The notes: generated from the letters alone by a model not told the origin. A stretch of 64,000 nt of DNA from Cantharellus purpuraceus (GCA_025174535.1 JALBUN010000010.1:744001-808000); one strand, 5' to 3'. Shown: positions 36,463-49,233, counted from the stretch's first letter. A program made the numbers and translations.

Positions 36463-37609
36463 TGACCTACGCCCCGGGCCGCACCGCAATTCCTATTCGA
36501 CTGTTGTGGAGCATAAGTAAATCATATTCACTACCTGATCACTGGATTTATACTGTTGTTCTGTTGTTGTCGCGACACATTGTCTTGTCATACCCCCACA
36601 CATATGTACTCATTCACGCATTAATCAGCTCACAAGGATTCCATGCATCTTCGTTTACCGTTCTTTGTTCATTCTTGTCATGACACACGCATTATAGCAC
36701 GCCGATCAGGTGGCTTTTCAACACCGGTACCCAATTGTAGGGCAGGATAGTGTATTACATCGGAATGGCTAACTGTAGTTCCTGCTTGTGATCAACCTTT
36801 GTTCATTGAGCTCAAAAGTATACTTGTCCAAGTGAACAGATGATACCCTCGCATGCTTCTATTCCCTGTCCACAACCTTGACCACTTTCCCCAAGGGTCA
36901 ATGTGTGAAGATCAACGATGACGCGGAAAGCTACCGTGAGGCAATGTCTCAAAACGTCCGATGTCGTAGACTTCCGAGGATAGTGGGAGAGAGGTCGCAC
37001 ATGCTGTTGTAGTCGAGACGGCATAGACTTGCTAGGATACAAACGTCCTGTATGGCGTGGCATGGGAATTCGATCGTGTCTACCTTGGGGGGTATGATGT
37101 CTTAAGTAGACGGTGAACATTTCTGTCTGAGCAGGACACCAAGTCTTCGCTACTTCATTCGCTTTTGCATATCGGGCGATCCAGCGTTACACTGAACGGT
37201 TGCCGCAGGTGGGCAGAGAATCACATTGCCTCCCTCACCGTGGTAGTGCCCTCGTGTCACGTCCATTTGTTCGTTTTTGTGAAAGACAGGGATGTTGTAT
37301 TTTGTTGACACGGAAGGGCCAGGCTTTGGCATGGGTGTTAGAGGAGAGCACGTAGGTAGATTAGTGAGACGGCCAGTCACTACACTGCGGTGACAGAATG
37401 TGAACACGCATAACTAAATAGAGCGATACCTTAGAGAGGACGTGCAGTTTAGCTGTGAGACGTGCATTTCGACGTATTAGGAACATGCCTATTCCAAAAC
37501 CAGTTTTGAGAGCATCACGCTAGTAGGAGCTGGTTTTTGAAGCGCCGCCAGTCATAGTTCCTGAGTCGCCATCACCCAATCACGGCTCGCAAAACGTAGC
37601 TGTAGTCGG
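36463..37609. other. Intergenic region P450 / USB1
   Basis: About 1.15 kb. Small frames on both strands have no recognisable content. It likely contains the P450 3' UTR and the USB1 promoter. Confidence 0.3.
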
Positions 37610-38756
37610 ATGGACTCGCTGGTGGCGTACGCAAGTTCAGACGAGGACGAACAGCCGGATGTAGCAGCACCATCTTCTCCAAAGCGAAAGAGGTTTCCCT
37701 CCGAGGTTGGAGATACCGACCTCAAACCCCCGCACCGCAAGAAGAGGTTTGTCTAGCAATCTCCGTACACTTCTTTGCCTCTTTCGTTTTGTGGAGCTGA
37801 CTTTCATGTCGTTGAAGAAAGTTGCCTTCGCTCCCACAGAGTCTGACACCCCCCGTTCCGGACTCTGACCCGTCGAAGCACCAGGGGCGTGTACGAACGC
37901 AGCCACATGTTGAAGGCCAATTTGCATCGTATGTCTATGTCCCGGTGCCGCTGGAGCGTGACACTGCAGGGGAAGGGATTGGACGACTTGTCAGGAGGGT
38001 GTTGAAACGCGCGCGAGGGGTGGCGCCGAGTGTCGTTCCGATCGTCGAGGAGCGGGTAGCGAGCGAGAATGAGAATGGGGACGAGGAACGGGAGTTGCAT
38101 GTTAGCTTGTCCCGTCCGGTGTACTTGCGGCATCATCAGCGAGATGATTTCAAGAAAGCCGTCAGAGCCATTGCTTCCTCGCTTCCCTCGTAAGCACATT
38201 AGCCATTGGCAACTTCTCTCAAGCTGATCCATGTTCCCTTGTTGCTCAAGGTTTTCAGCATCCTTTGCGGCGTTTGCAACTTTTGAAAATGATGAGAAAA
38301 CGCGTGCCTTTTTGGCGTTGGAGGTCGGCGCGGGTCATGCACAAGTGTGTAACACGGAGTTATGCGTGTGGGGTGGGTATACTCATACGCCTCATGCCTC
38401 GCCAGTTCCATGAGCTCGCTGAGGCCCTAACGCCTGCTCTTCGCGCATTATATCAGAAGGAGTACTATGCGCAGCCTCGGTTCCACGCGTCCATCGCATG
38501 GGCACTATTAGACAATCCACCACAAATACATCCATCCTCGATTCCAGAGGTGCTTTCTGACGCGGACGTTACGCTTTCGGAGTCGGGCAAGTATGACTCT
38601 CAATTCAGTGCTATTCGGGAGTTTCCACCGGCACTGCTGGCGAATCTTACTGATGAGATGGGGGAGGAGGTGCGCCGTCGCGGGGTGTTTGACGTGACGG
38701 AGATTAGAGTACGCATTGGAAAGGCTGTCACAACGTATCCGTTGCGTAGGCATTAA
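37610..38756 (+). CDS. USB1: U6 snRNA phosphodiesterase Usb1
   Basis: 2H-family exonuclease that trims the 3' end of U6 snRNA and leaves a terminal phosphate, protecting U6. Four exons: 37610..37746, 37842..38189, 38251..38344 and 38406..38756, giving 309 residues. The N-terminus is a disordered segment MDSLVAYASSDEDEQPD with a basic stretch KRKR, as in homologues. The two catalytic H-x-S/T motifs are present: HVSLSRPV (H codon at 38098) and HASIAWALL (H codon at 38484). Between them are FENDEKTRAFLALEV and FHELAEALTPALRALYQKEYY segments. The acceptor of intron 1 must be the second AG (37840-37841), because the first would create a stop. All key residues are present, so it is probably active. 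Confidence 0.92.
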
Positions 38757-40306
38757 TCTGTGGTATTCAATTCTGTGTGTTTTTCGTCTGGCATGGAAGC
38801 TCTCCAACAGCATGGTATGCGTACGACCTGGATGTTACGTTGGTGAATGCATCACATGCATGTCGAGAACTGATTTCTCTGAATAGGACATGCAGGTGAC
38901 TTCAGGCAACGTGATTGTGATCATCTGCATCTCGTCGCTCACATCGATCGTTTCTCATGGGAAACAAGCGGTAAGTGTGGTTTAGATAACCCGGGTACTT
39001 AGTGGTACAATCAAGGACGCAGCCTCTGATTACAACTGCTCGTCGCTCACGTCCACATCGTTCAATCCTCATGGCCAGTCTATCAGAAAACAGGCCCTGG
39101 TGGTACCTTAGATGACCCATCTAGGCAATCACCAGATGAGGGTACTGGTAGCCGTTGACTACAAAGTTGCACCGCCCGAGGGTGCACCCCTGAAAGTCCT
39201 GGCCGTGTATTCCATTTGAATGGACAAACAATACATCATCAACATCAGGAGACATGTGTATGTCTTCTCTATTAAAAGGGATGGATGGCTATGGGGTGAA
39301 TTAAGGGGATAGAGCTGTACGGTAGGAAGAGTGCCCTTCTTCTCCGGTTGGCAATATCTTAACAAGCTATGGGTTGTATAGCCTTGTGGTAATGGGCCGG
39401 AAATTTAATAAGGGAGGGCGACCTGCGGATCTGGATTATCTTGTTAATTGTCTGTCGGACTAGCGAGATGTTGACAGCCAAGACTTAATCAGTCTTCGAC
39501 CGTCGCAGGGACAAAGTAGTGTATTGAATTGAATACCTCCAAGATCAAGATCTAGGTTCTGAGATACAATGTCTAAATGAGACGCACGGACCTAGTGAAT
39601 ATGTCGTTCGGTTACCTTGCGGATGCGACAGTCCACAGAGTGAAGTGGAGGTGGGTTCGGCAGATGGCTGACGGAGCAGGAGCTAAGGGACAGAAGAAGG
39701 GCGGAGGGGCAAGTCCCGGAAGTGCAGAAACAGCGGCCTGAGTGACGAAACTGCAGACCCAAAGGTCATCACGCGAGGCGCTACTTGATAAGAAACAAAT
39801 AGTCCAAGCACAAACTAAACGCCGGGTTTTATCCAATTCCTCTCCAGTAACCTGTTTCCTAAAACCTTGTTCGTCCCAAGCACGAAATAATTGCCGGTAA
39901 GCATGCTGATATCGACAGCAGTAAACTCCATGATGCTGCATGATCCTTCATCATGTCACTGAGTTGTTCATAAAGGAAGTTCATGTATTCGGTACCAAGT
40001 CGTGTTCGAATTCGACAGTCGCATCGTAAACTGCCTGTTCCCCGAGTTTTGGTAGTCTAAGTAGTGATTACAGTAACCGCTGTGTTCGAAATTCAAACAC
40101 ATCCGTTACTGTAAACCTCGAACTGAGCGACAAGACTTCACCGAAACTCGAAGATTAATGATTAATCTCACCAACATGAGGATGGAAGCAAAGATCCTGA
40201 GATGATTAGTTCTGCAAGCCACTGCCGCAAAATGCAACTGGAGACCACGTCGGATTAGGGGTAAGAAGGTAGAGAGTGTGTTGACTGAGAGACCCACCCT
40301 TCAGAA
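38757..40306. other. Intergenic region USB1 to the F-box-like fragment
   Basis: About 1.55 kb without a confident gene. It contains an imperfect direct repeat (38930-39117) and a short minus-strand frame starting at about 39931 that includes TGNYFVLGTNKVLG. I could not connect these to any family. Confidence 0.3.
38930..39117. repeat. Imperfect direct repeat, two units of about 60-80 bp
   Basis: Unit 1 begins ctcgtcgctcacatc at 38930 and ends near tagataaccc (38992). Unit 2 begins ctcgtcgctcacgtc at about 39039 and ends near tagatgaccc (39117). The units share blocks in the same order (ctcgtcgctcac, atcgtt-ctcatgg, ggt..-ttagat.accc). On the minus strand both encode a similar peptide pattern (G-[HY]-L ... 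LF ... MR..RC.R). The boundaries are approximate. Confidence 0.5.
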
Positions 40307-40756
40307 TCACAAGGCGCTCTTGATGGCAATAGAAAGCAAAACACCTGGCACTTCGCCAGAAACACCCTCCCCTTCTTTATCATTATATTTTGCCATAGTA
40401 GATAGATATTTGATGGGGTTGCCTGTGAAAATAGCTTGAAGTTGGTCCCATAGTGGCTTCACGCGGGAAACATGGAATGAACGGATCTTCATAGCACAAC
40501 GCTCTATGAGAAGGATATAGTTCGTCATTCTGACTATCAGTTCCTGATCAGAGGAATTGGGCTGTTGACGGCCTTGGAACGAGGCATCATGCCATAAATC
40601 AAGCTTAAACATGTACCTATCTGGTCCTCGTGTATCGATACCAATCTGAGGTGAATCATCTGGCCGATACACTAGTGTTGACTGGCAAAGTCTAGTCAGG
40701 GGTTGGCGGCAATTGGCCTCGCGCCGCGGGGACAAAATGTATACCGAGCATCGCAA
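40307..40756 (-). pseudogene. F-box-family-like fragment, probably truncated
   Basis: Minus-strand frame of about 149 codons that opens with TTG rather than ATG and abuts the start of the CoA-transferase gene 2 bp away on the other strand. The text FKLDLWHDASF, YILLIERCAMKIRSFHV and LWDQLQAIFTGNPIKYLSTM resembles the mid-section of agaric F-box proteins, where a cysteine precedes an IRS.. segment and a LQ..F.G..L..L block. No F-box or LRR tail is seen around it. I read it as a relic or a partial exon of an unresolved gene. The assignment is tentative. Confidence 0.3.
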
Positions 40757-40758
40757 GT

Positions 40759-42717
40759 ATGTGCTCCAAGAGTTACGATGTTGTTAAATCGCTCTGGAAA
40801 AGTCTAGCTCTCCCTGCTGATGTCCTCGAGGGCTACTTGCGTCTTACTGGTGACCCTAGCTGCACGTTGCCGTCATCTTTCAATTTAGGCGTTGCTGCAC
40901 AAGTGGGCTGCCTTGTTCTGCTGTGATGGCTTGAGAGCAGTTTGCCTAAGTTGTCTTTTCTAGGCATCGATAGCTGCTGCTGGTCTTGCAGCTGCTCATG
41001 TACACGCATTGAACACGGGGGAGGAACAAGCTGTCACTGTGAACGCACGACATGCAGCTCTTGAATTTTGCAAGTTTGAATGCCTGGAGTCCTATTTACT
41101 CATCGAATTCTGAAATAATATTCGCGTAGTTAGTGAGGCATACTACACTATAAACGGGTCCGTTCCTGGAGGGGTCTGGGATGATCTCGCTGGCACGTAC
41201 CCTACCAAGGACAACAACTATGTTCGTATCCATACAAATTTTCCTCAGTGGGTTTTTCCAGTCTAGTTTGATATATGAGGTGTCCCCGTCGTTCAAAACT
41301 TCTTCTCAGTCATCGTGAGGGCATTCCCCCCATTTTAGGCTTACATTCTACGGTCTCTCGAGAGGACGTGACCCACGCGCTCACCAACTGGGACTCAAAA
41401 GAATTCGAGGACGAAGCGGCGAAGAAGGGCATGTGCGCGACCGCTATGCGCTCCTTTGATGAGTGGGACAGGCATCCCCAAGCGCAGGCTAACCGCGATA
41501 CTTTACCTGTTCAGCTTATCAAGGTATCCGACGCGCCGAAACGCAAGCCTTTCAGTGTAGGACGTACCAAGAAAGGCGCGCTGGAAGGGATGCGAGTTCT
41601 CGACTTGACCCGTATCATAGCAGGCCCGGTGTGTGGACGAACACTCGCAGGTCAGCCTGGTTGTTCTCTTTGTTTCCACTGCATGTCAGAGACCGATGAT
41701 GACTGGTGTGATGTATGACCAGCCCATGGTGCGGATGTCCTACTGGTCACGTCACCTAAACTGCCTGCCATTCCGAACCTTGATGCTGACATGTCTCGCG
41801 GAAAACGCACGACACAACTTGATCTTACGACACATGCTGATCGAGACAAGCTACTATCCCTTGTAGCAGAATCTGACGTGTTTCTCCAAAGCTATCGACC
41901 AGGGAGCCTTGCTGAAAAGGGATTCGGAGCCACAGATCTAGCAAAAGTAAGACCAGGTATTGTATGCGCTAACCTGACGGCATGGGGCTGGAATGGACCT
42001 TGGAAACATAGGCGAGGAGTATGTGCTTATTTTCCTAGTACTTGTACGGGTTGCGTAGATTAACTATGGATAGTTCGATTCCTTGGTCCAAACCGCCACA
42101 GGATTCAATGTTGAGGAGGCCAAAGCTTTTGCTACGTTTCAACGTGACGCAGAACTTGCGACAAAGCCAAAACCTTTACCCCTTCAAGCCCTTGATCACG
42201 CTGCAGGGGAACTTCTAGCATTCGGAATTGCTGCGGGTCTCTGTAAGACAATAACTGTGAGTGTATATTGCATGGCACCCTATGTACACTAGCACCCATT
42301 TCCTCTGCACAAAGCCTACAAATTCATTAATATTTTCTCCAAAACGAACAGGTAGGCGGTTCTTGTGAAGTGCGTGTATCGCTAGCAGGCGTTGGAAACT
42401 GGATTCGCTCATTGGGTCCCCTTGGACCGAGTGGGTTCAGGGATGCCGGAGTGATGCCCAAGAGGATGTACCCTCCTGACGATGAAATTGCGCAACTTTC
42501 CATGACTCTCAGAATCCCAAGGATTCCGAGGAGAGCTGGAAACGTCATTAAAGGGGTGGGACCTACTGCAGAGGAACAACAGGATTCTGATGGCGAGGGG
42601 TCTGGGACGATGTTGGCGATGAGACATTCTGCTATGCTTGAGAAAACCCCGGGGTGTGTGGCTGAGGCACCCGTAAGGCTCGATATGGACTTGCCGATGT
42701 GGCTTTCTCAGATGTGA
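40759..42717 (+). CDS. CoA-transferase family III (CaiB/BaiF-like) protein
   Basis: Member of the formyl-CoA transferase/alpha-methylacyl-CoA racemase superfamily, which moves CoA between carboxylic acids or epimerises acyl-CoAs. Exons in order: from ATG 40759, SLALPADVLEGYLRLTGDPS, then ASIAAAGLAAAHVHALNTGE. Next is NGSVPGGVWDDLAGTYPTKD with NNYVRIHTNFPHHREGI across an intron. The core signature LEGMRVLDLTRIIAGPVCGR (41590-41640) is followed by SRGKRTTQLDLTTHADRDKL, SDVFLQSYRPGSLAEKGFG and IVCANLTAWGWNGPW. The C-terminal part has QALDHAAGELLAFGIAAGL and ends ..LPMWLSQM. The fused N-terminal half before the core is typical of the fungal group. Substrate unknown. Confidence 0.88.
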
Positions 42718-43840
42718 CATGTGTATTAGATGGCGAGACCATGCAGTCTGTTCGCCAGATATCAGCAAGGTCCGTCCGGAACCACCCATAGGGCAGCCTG
42801 AGACGCATTGGCGATCAGTACCGGTATCGAATTCCTGTACCTCTTCACCGTCTGGTTGTTTTGACTACTAAGTAGATGGACAGTCTCCGGTATCTCACTG
42901 CCGCTTAGCTTCTCATCGCTATTCAGCTGTCATCCATGAGGTAGAGCATGCGGTGGCTGAGGCTAAAACCAAACTGAAATGAGAAGTCGGTGTTTAAGCG
43001 TGACATGCCAGTCTATGCTCATCAAATCAAGAATCAAAGTATCATACTACATATAGAGAAGAATGCTCTTAAGCTTTAAGCGTCAGGCACTGTGAAGAGT
43101 TCTGTGGACGTGGATGATATGTCCTTTATTCGATAACATCCACTTTTGTAAGTTGAACTTTATGATAAAGATGCTTGAGATTCTGTACTTGAAGGGATTT
43201 CCTGCTGAGCCACTGGAACTTACGTAACGTATCTCTTCAGAATGTGTGCCATATTCTTGATCAGATCCACTCTGCATCAACGTGAGTTCAACGATATAAT
43301 TGCCGGGGGAGTGCGCTACGACTTACCAATATTCTGGCATCTTCGTTCTCATTGAGATCGTCACCTGATCATCGCGTTTAGTGATGATCATTCAGTCCAG
43401 TTGCTTTTCCAAGTCTTATGAAGCATGGGTGGGCTTCGCAGCAATGATGTACATTGCCAGGGGTTCTCCTCCACGTACAACTATCCCAGCATCTAATTCT
43501 CATTATGGTAAACCTGATCACCACGTTCACTGATGATGATAGTAGCTCGCTTGTACTTCAATCACATTACAGCCATCACTATCAGACTTCCGTGTATGGC
43601 TTGTAGATCTGTTGGAAGAGTTCTATGTTAATCAAGAGGGTGATATATGTAAAGAGCCGTAAGCGATGTCCTAGTGTTTCGCAGGCGGAGAATGAAGCGG
43701 AGTGTCACGATATGTTTCTGTGGTCACGTGCTTTCGATCAGCGGGCACGCGTCTCCTGAGGCCTGTTTCTCTCTGATACCCATCTATCATAGCTTTCACG
43801 CCAAATTCACTTGTATTCTCTCACACTCGCTCACAAACAC
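42718..43840. other. Intergenic region CoA-transferase / Cdc11
   Basis: About 1.1 kb with no recognised gene. It carries a duplicated element with a perfect inverted repeat (listed separately) and the presumed Cdc11 promoter. Confidence 0.35.
43340..43545. repeat. Duplicated element of about 55 bp, one copy with a perfect 8-bp inverted repeat
   Basis: Copy 1 (about 43337-43392) and copy 2 (about 43488-43543) share blocks in the same order (gcatct, ttctcat, acctgatca, cgtt, tgatgat). In copy 1, tgatcatc (43366-43373) and gatgatca (43383-43390) are exact reverse complements with a 9-nt loop. In copy 2 the palindrome is degraded. Function unknown; a protein-binding site or a small relic element are both possible. 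Confidence 0.5.
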
Positions 43841-46800
43841 ATGCTTGCAACATCCACAGTCCTTCGTTCACCACCCAAGCCAAGTTGGCAGACAGACGAA
43901 CTTGAGGATGAATGGATAGAGCCATCCTCCTCTCACGATCACGACAGCGATGACGACGTATCCCAACCCCATTCTCTTTCCATTATATCTAATGGTCGCT
44001 TTGATGATGTTGCTCCCAAGGACCCTATGCTTTCTCCACATATTTCACCAGCGTCGCCCACACCTCCCGGCACATTTCTCGTTCGTGAGGACCAGCTTGC
44101 AGCGCCAATCATGCCCAAGCAGCTTCAGAAAGGAAAAAGCAAGAGTCTTCTCAAGGACTTCTTTAGCCCATTGGCATTAGAGACAATGTTCGAGCCGCCA
44201 TCGCCGCGGCGGGGGCGGAGCAACACGCCACTTGTGCCCCCCCAACCTGATGATGTAACCCGTAATGTTGACGAAGTACACAATCAAGAAGCTGGGGTAG
44301 AAAATTCACTAGATGGGGAATTAGGAGAGGATGATATGGAAGAAGAGACGCGTCCCTTTCCAAATGTCGAACCTGAGGGTAATCAAAATGGAGAGCAAGG
44401 TGGATTTGAGGGTGAAGATGTCATTTTGGCGTCAGATATCCCGAATCTCATGTCTTTTGATGGTCGGAAACCCAGCTCTTCGTACAAATTCACATTTTCT
44501 GCAGCACCCCCCAGAGCGCTGACTGCTGTGCCTCATCATACGCCACAGTCTTCCCCATTACCGGTCAAAAACACTCCTTTATCCAGACTACAACCACCTC
44601 CGACTGACCCGCGTCTGCGGCTCTTCCAGTTTCAATATGATACATTCACTCGCGATCATCTCTCCGCCATGGTCGATTCCATTGCTGTGCACACACCTTC
44701 ATCTGATTCCAACAAGTCAAAGTCGCCTGCTAACGTACTGTCCCGTGGTAACACGTACAATCGACCTTCTTCCACTCCAGAAGCGCCAAATGGATATCTA
44801 CGCGCCACAAAGCGTCTTAAACTTACACCGCCCGAGGATCTTTCACATGGTGCTCGTACACTCGGTTCCAAGTCGCGGAAAGACTATGTTGGGGAGTCAA
44901 AGAACCTCATGAGAATGATCAAACAAGCTCGTACCCCCTCCATGATGACCACCCTGTCAGTAAGGGAAAACATTCAACCCACTAATGTCGAAGATCACAG
45001 TACCGTGGAAGATCGACCACGAAGAGTCCCCTTAGGTGACCGTACGTGCATCCCCATTTTGTTGACTCCATTCTGAGTTGTAGCTTGGTTCTGTAGTCCG
45101 CAGCATGTGGTCCAGTGACACACCCTCTGAAGCTTCATGTTCACAGCAAGATCCAAATCACAGTCCCACTCCTTCTTCCAGCCTTCAACCATCCAGTGCT
45201 CATATTTCGACCTCGATTCATCCGGTGTACCCCACATCGACATTGACCCCCTCTATCCCCTCTTCATTGTTCTCATCCACCTCAAATTCGGATTCAAAAC
45301 CCTCCAGCATCGCATCAGCCTTAGGATATCGACGTCAGGCAGCTGATCTTATGGCTCAAATTCGAAAGGACATGACCACAGGCAAACGACTTATCTCACT
45401 TGAAACGGTGAAAGACAAAACATTCGACGAGGCAGATCATTTGGAGCCTAGCAATCCACTTCATGTTTCCGTTACACCTGCAAGTCCTCGTGGCGGATAC
45501 ACCCTGCAGCCGTCGAGTTCCCAGATACCATCATCTAGTCCTCATTTCCCCGCGCCCTCTAACCCACCTCTTGCAGATACTGAGAAACAAAAACCCGCTG
45601 CAGTTCGGAAGGTCCCTAAACCAAGTCCTCGCAAACTCCTGCGAAGGTTAAGTGCTGCGGATGAGGTCGACCGTGAGATAGCCATGAACCAGTCGAACCC
45701 GGACGCATCCTTATCGGTGCTTCCTGCAGGCGAATCACGCGATGGCCAGTTTATGGAGCAGTCCACCGATGTCAACTACTTTTCACGAACTTCCACGACA
45801 TCTTCTCAACGTCCATCGCAGTCTCCGACCGATCATCAACCCCAGTCTATTCAGGTCTTTCACGTATCTGCGCATGTTTCATCATCCGCGAAGACCGATT
45901 TTTTACTCCCTCAAGCACCCAGCATGAGTTCTGGATCGGGCCGTGTAGTTTCTAGTGGCACTGCTAGCAGTCTTGAAACAGCGGATTCAGTGCTGACACG
46001 CGGTACCACTGCAACGAGCACCACGTCTGTGATCACTGGACGAACAGCAAGCACACAATCTGCTGCTTCTGCCGCATCGTTTGTGAAGCATGCTGGACCT
46101 GTGCAGATAACTCGGATAGGGCCAGAGGACGTCCCGAGTCTGCCAGAGTTGGTGGGCGGGATGCGGTTTGATCGTCAGTTGATGCGGTGGGTCAAGACTG
46201 GGCCGACGGAGACAGGCCAAAGGGATGATGGTGTATTGGCTGGTCACAGCGAGGAGAGCGAGGATCCGTTTCGGAGTTTCGAGAGTCTTGAGAGTGGACG
46301 AGTAGAAGAGGCAGGGGATGCTGCGGATACCCAACTTCCAGCGGAACGGGGCGAGGAAGGACCAGACGTTGACAATGCCGATGAAGAGCACGAATCGAGA
46401 GTTGACAGGCTAGCAGCGGCTGTGACAACAATGACGCTCCAAGGTGACGAGACTGACGATTCTTTCGACTTTGAATACCACTCTGGCGAGGCTGTTGTTG
46501 AGGTCATGACTGGTATTGATTCTCATGATACCGATATCGACACGGAAACTACAGATTCTGAGGAAGATGAACTGCGGTCAGAAGAGGGCATGGCAGAGAT
46601 TCCGTCTGAGCAAGAGGACGACGCTACTGCTACCATCCCAGCTCGTGATCCTGTAGTGACCATTCCCCCTAACCCAGTCACAATGCCCGGATCGTACAGT
46701 ACACCTACTCCTGCACACCGTACAGGCCTCGCCCCTCCTCGTTCAGTGCTCAAGAATGGGAACGGTTCATTGACACCGGGATCCACCATAAGGACACCGA

Positions 46801-49233
46801 ACAAGGTATTCAGCTCTGCACATCGACGGTCTGTGAGTTTTTCGGACGGTCGCAAGGACGGCAAGATCAAGGGTCTCGGACGAGATGTAGGAGGCGAGAC
46901 GCAGGTCCCGGAGCCAGACTGTATTTTCCCTGTCGTAACAAGTGCGGGCACGACGCCGTTTGTGCTCAGTGCGAGAGGGAGCCGCATTGCAGCCATTTTG
47001 GAGGGCCTGGCGGAGGCTGAGCCTAGCTTTGAAGAGCAGACACCGTCGAAGGCCAGCACGAGCTCACGACCGCTTACTGGCGCGATACAGGCGTTTTCAT
47101 CGCGGGGACAGTCTGATACTTCGTCACGACGGCCGTTTACTCGATCTGGGAAGGAGCAAGAGTTGTCGTTGGCACAAGGAAACCAGACGCTCCTGACAGA
47201 GTGTTCGTTTGGTGTCGCGCACGACAAGTTGGTTCATGTCATTACGGATGTGCACCCGTATGTCCCCCACTGGGACACACTAGGGCATATCAATCTCAGC
47301 AAGAAGGGCATCGAAAGCGTGGCTAGGCTGAAGGAATTTTTGCCCAAGTTGGATGCTCTTAATCTGTGGGTAGTGATAACAATACGGTCATATATTCGCT
47401 GATTTATGGGTAACAGGGAGGAAAATACTCTGCTTTGGCTAACGGGCGTACCAAAGACAATACGGACATTGTCTGTGGCTTCCAACTTGTTCGTTCACAA
47501 TCTCGTAGCATAGGTCGTCACTCACTTTCGTCCTAGACTCACGGCTATGACATCTTTCAACCACCTGGTGAATCTTGAGAACCTGGATGTCAGCAACAAC
47601 CAAATCGATTCTTTGCGACGTATGTTGGTTCCTCGAGTGCCAGCATGATTCGCCCGCAGATGACACGTATCACAGAACTCTCCTGTTTGAGGCATTTGCG
47701 TGAATTAAAGGCCGACGGGAACGCAATTACTAGTTTGGACGGTCTAGGCGAGCTAGACAGTCTTACAAGGCTTAGCCTCAGAGACAACTCTATCAAAGAG
47801 GTTGACTTCGGAGAGCTCCGTTGGTGCGTCATTCCTTCCCTAGTGGGGCTATTTTACCCACTCAAGACTACCCTGTTCCAGGCCACGGCTGGAACTGTTG
47901 AACCTTAGCCGCAATGGGCTTCGCAAAATTGCAGGGTTATCGACATTGAGTTCTTTGGCTGCATTAAATCTTGGTACGTGGGCTGAATTGCCAAGTTGCA
48001 TATCTGTCTGAATTCCCTTCTCCTACCCTGCACACCCTGCTCCCGGAACTTTGGACTGAAGACCACAACAGCCTTGTGTCACTAGAAGTTGATGGGCCGA
48101 TGCCAAGATTACGAACGCTCCGCATTAGCAATAATCGCCTTGCGCGACTGAATGCATCGCGGTTTACAAACGTCCGTACGCTGTACGCGGATAACAACAG
48201 ACTTTGCGGTGTGGACGGAGCTCCAAAGCTTGGCAAACTCGAGAATTTGAGTTTACGGAATCAGGGGGGCAAGGGATTGTGAGTATTCACTTCGCCTGGC
48301 ACTGATGATCAATATCTTTGCTCAGAATGGGAAAGAGCTTCTGACACTGACGGATTGTGTCCCAACAGGACCCTGGCTACAAATGAAATTCGGGATGTAA
48401 AACGACTGTATTTATCAGGTACGGGGTTTCGGCAGTGGCTGATTATCGGGCCTCTGGGCGCTCATTGACACTGATAGGCAATCCGCTCCCGAGCACATTC
48501 CTGAGCGAGCCGTGCTACAACTTGGTGTATCTTGAGGTGGCGGCATGCAGATTGACGCAATTGCCGCGGGATCTGGCGCGGTTGACACCGAATGTACGGG
48601 TGCTGAACCTGAACTACAATTTCCTGACGGACGCGCGCGGGCTGGAGGGGCTAGCGCGTCTGCGCAAGCTGACACTAATCGGGTCACGGCTCAAGGGCAC
48701 GAAGCCGCTTGTGCGTATGCTCAGGCGGATGCCCGATATTGAGATGCTTGACTTTAGGTGAGCAAGTTCCGTGCGTGTGTGGAGATGTATTTACACCTGT
48801 TATTGTTAGGATGAACCCATGCACGCTCGGGTGGTATTTGCCTATTCTTGTACGGGACGTGCCGGGCGCGTTGCAGCCCAGCGAGGCGGCGCGGCCGGGG
48901 GGTGAGACGAAGCGGGAGTTGAGGGAAGAGGACCGGCCGGATGCGCGGGATAGAGGTGGCGGGGGAGGAGGTGGCGGTGCGTATGCCGGGCGACGGCATG
49001 GGACGAACGAAAACGGGGGAGGCGGTCATTCGTGGGCGGAGCTGGATGCCAAGTTCCGGCGGGACCTGCCAGATGAGGCGTATGTGGGGCGACTGGCGTA
49101 CCGGGGTTTGGTCATGCGGGCGTGTCCGCAGGTGCGAATGCTGGACGGGGTGGTTGTGGAGGGGCGCGAGCGGGAGAAGGCGGAGAGGCTGCTGCAGGGG
49201 TTATTGCGTGCCAAGCGGAGAGAAGGCACTTGA
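43841..49233 (+). CDS. cdc11: Septation/mitotic-exit network scaffold Cdc11/Nud1-like (leucine-rich repeats)
   Basis: Spindle-pole-body scaffold that anchors the septation initiation (mitotic exit) network. Starts at ATG 43841 with LRSPPKPSWQTDELEDEWI, a conserved opening, then a long disordered Ser/Pro/acidic region over two large exons (intron about 45037-45098). The leucine-rich repeat domain starts near 47270: LGHINLSKKGIESVARLKEF, LVNLENLDVSNNQIDSL, LRELKADGNAITSLDGL, LTRLSLRDNSIKEVDF, LELLNLSRNGLRKIAGL, LRTLRISNNRLARLN, VRTLYADNNRL and VRVLNLNYNFLTDARGL. A C-terminal segment WAELDAKFRRDLPDEAYVGR, then ACPQVRMLDGVVVEGRERE follows. A Gly-rich insertion lies at 48950-49020. Size and architecture match fungal Cdc11/Nud1. 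Unlike its neighbours, its first exons have very few introns. Confidence 0.85.

Noticed and set aside
36318..36683. Plus-strand 121-codon frame after the P450
   Set aside because: It overlaps the last P450 exon in another frame, then runs into AT-rich sequence without domain or splice support.
46523..47227. Minus-strand 234-codon Ser-rich frame
   Set aside because: Opposite the coding sequence of Cdc11/Nud1, whose plus frame runs directly into leucine-rich repeats.
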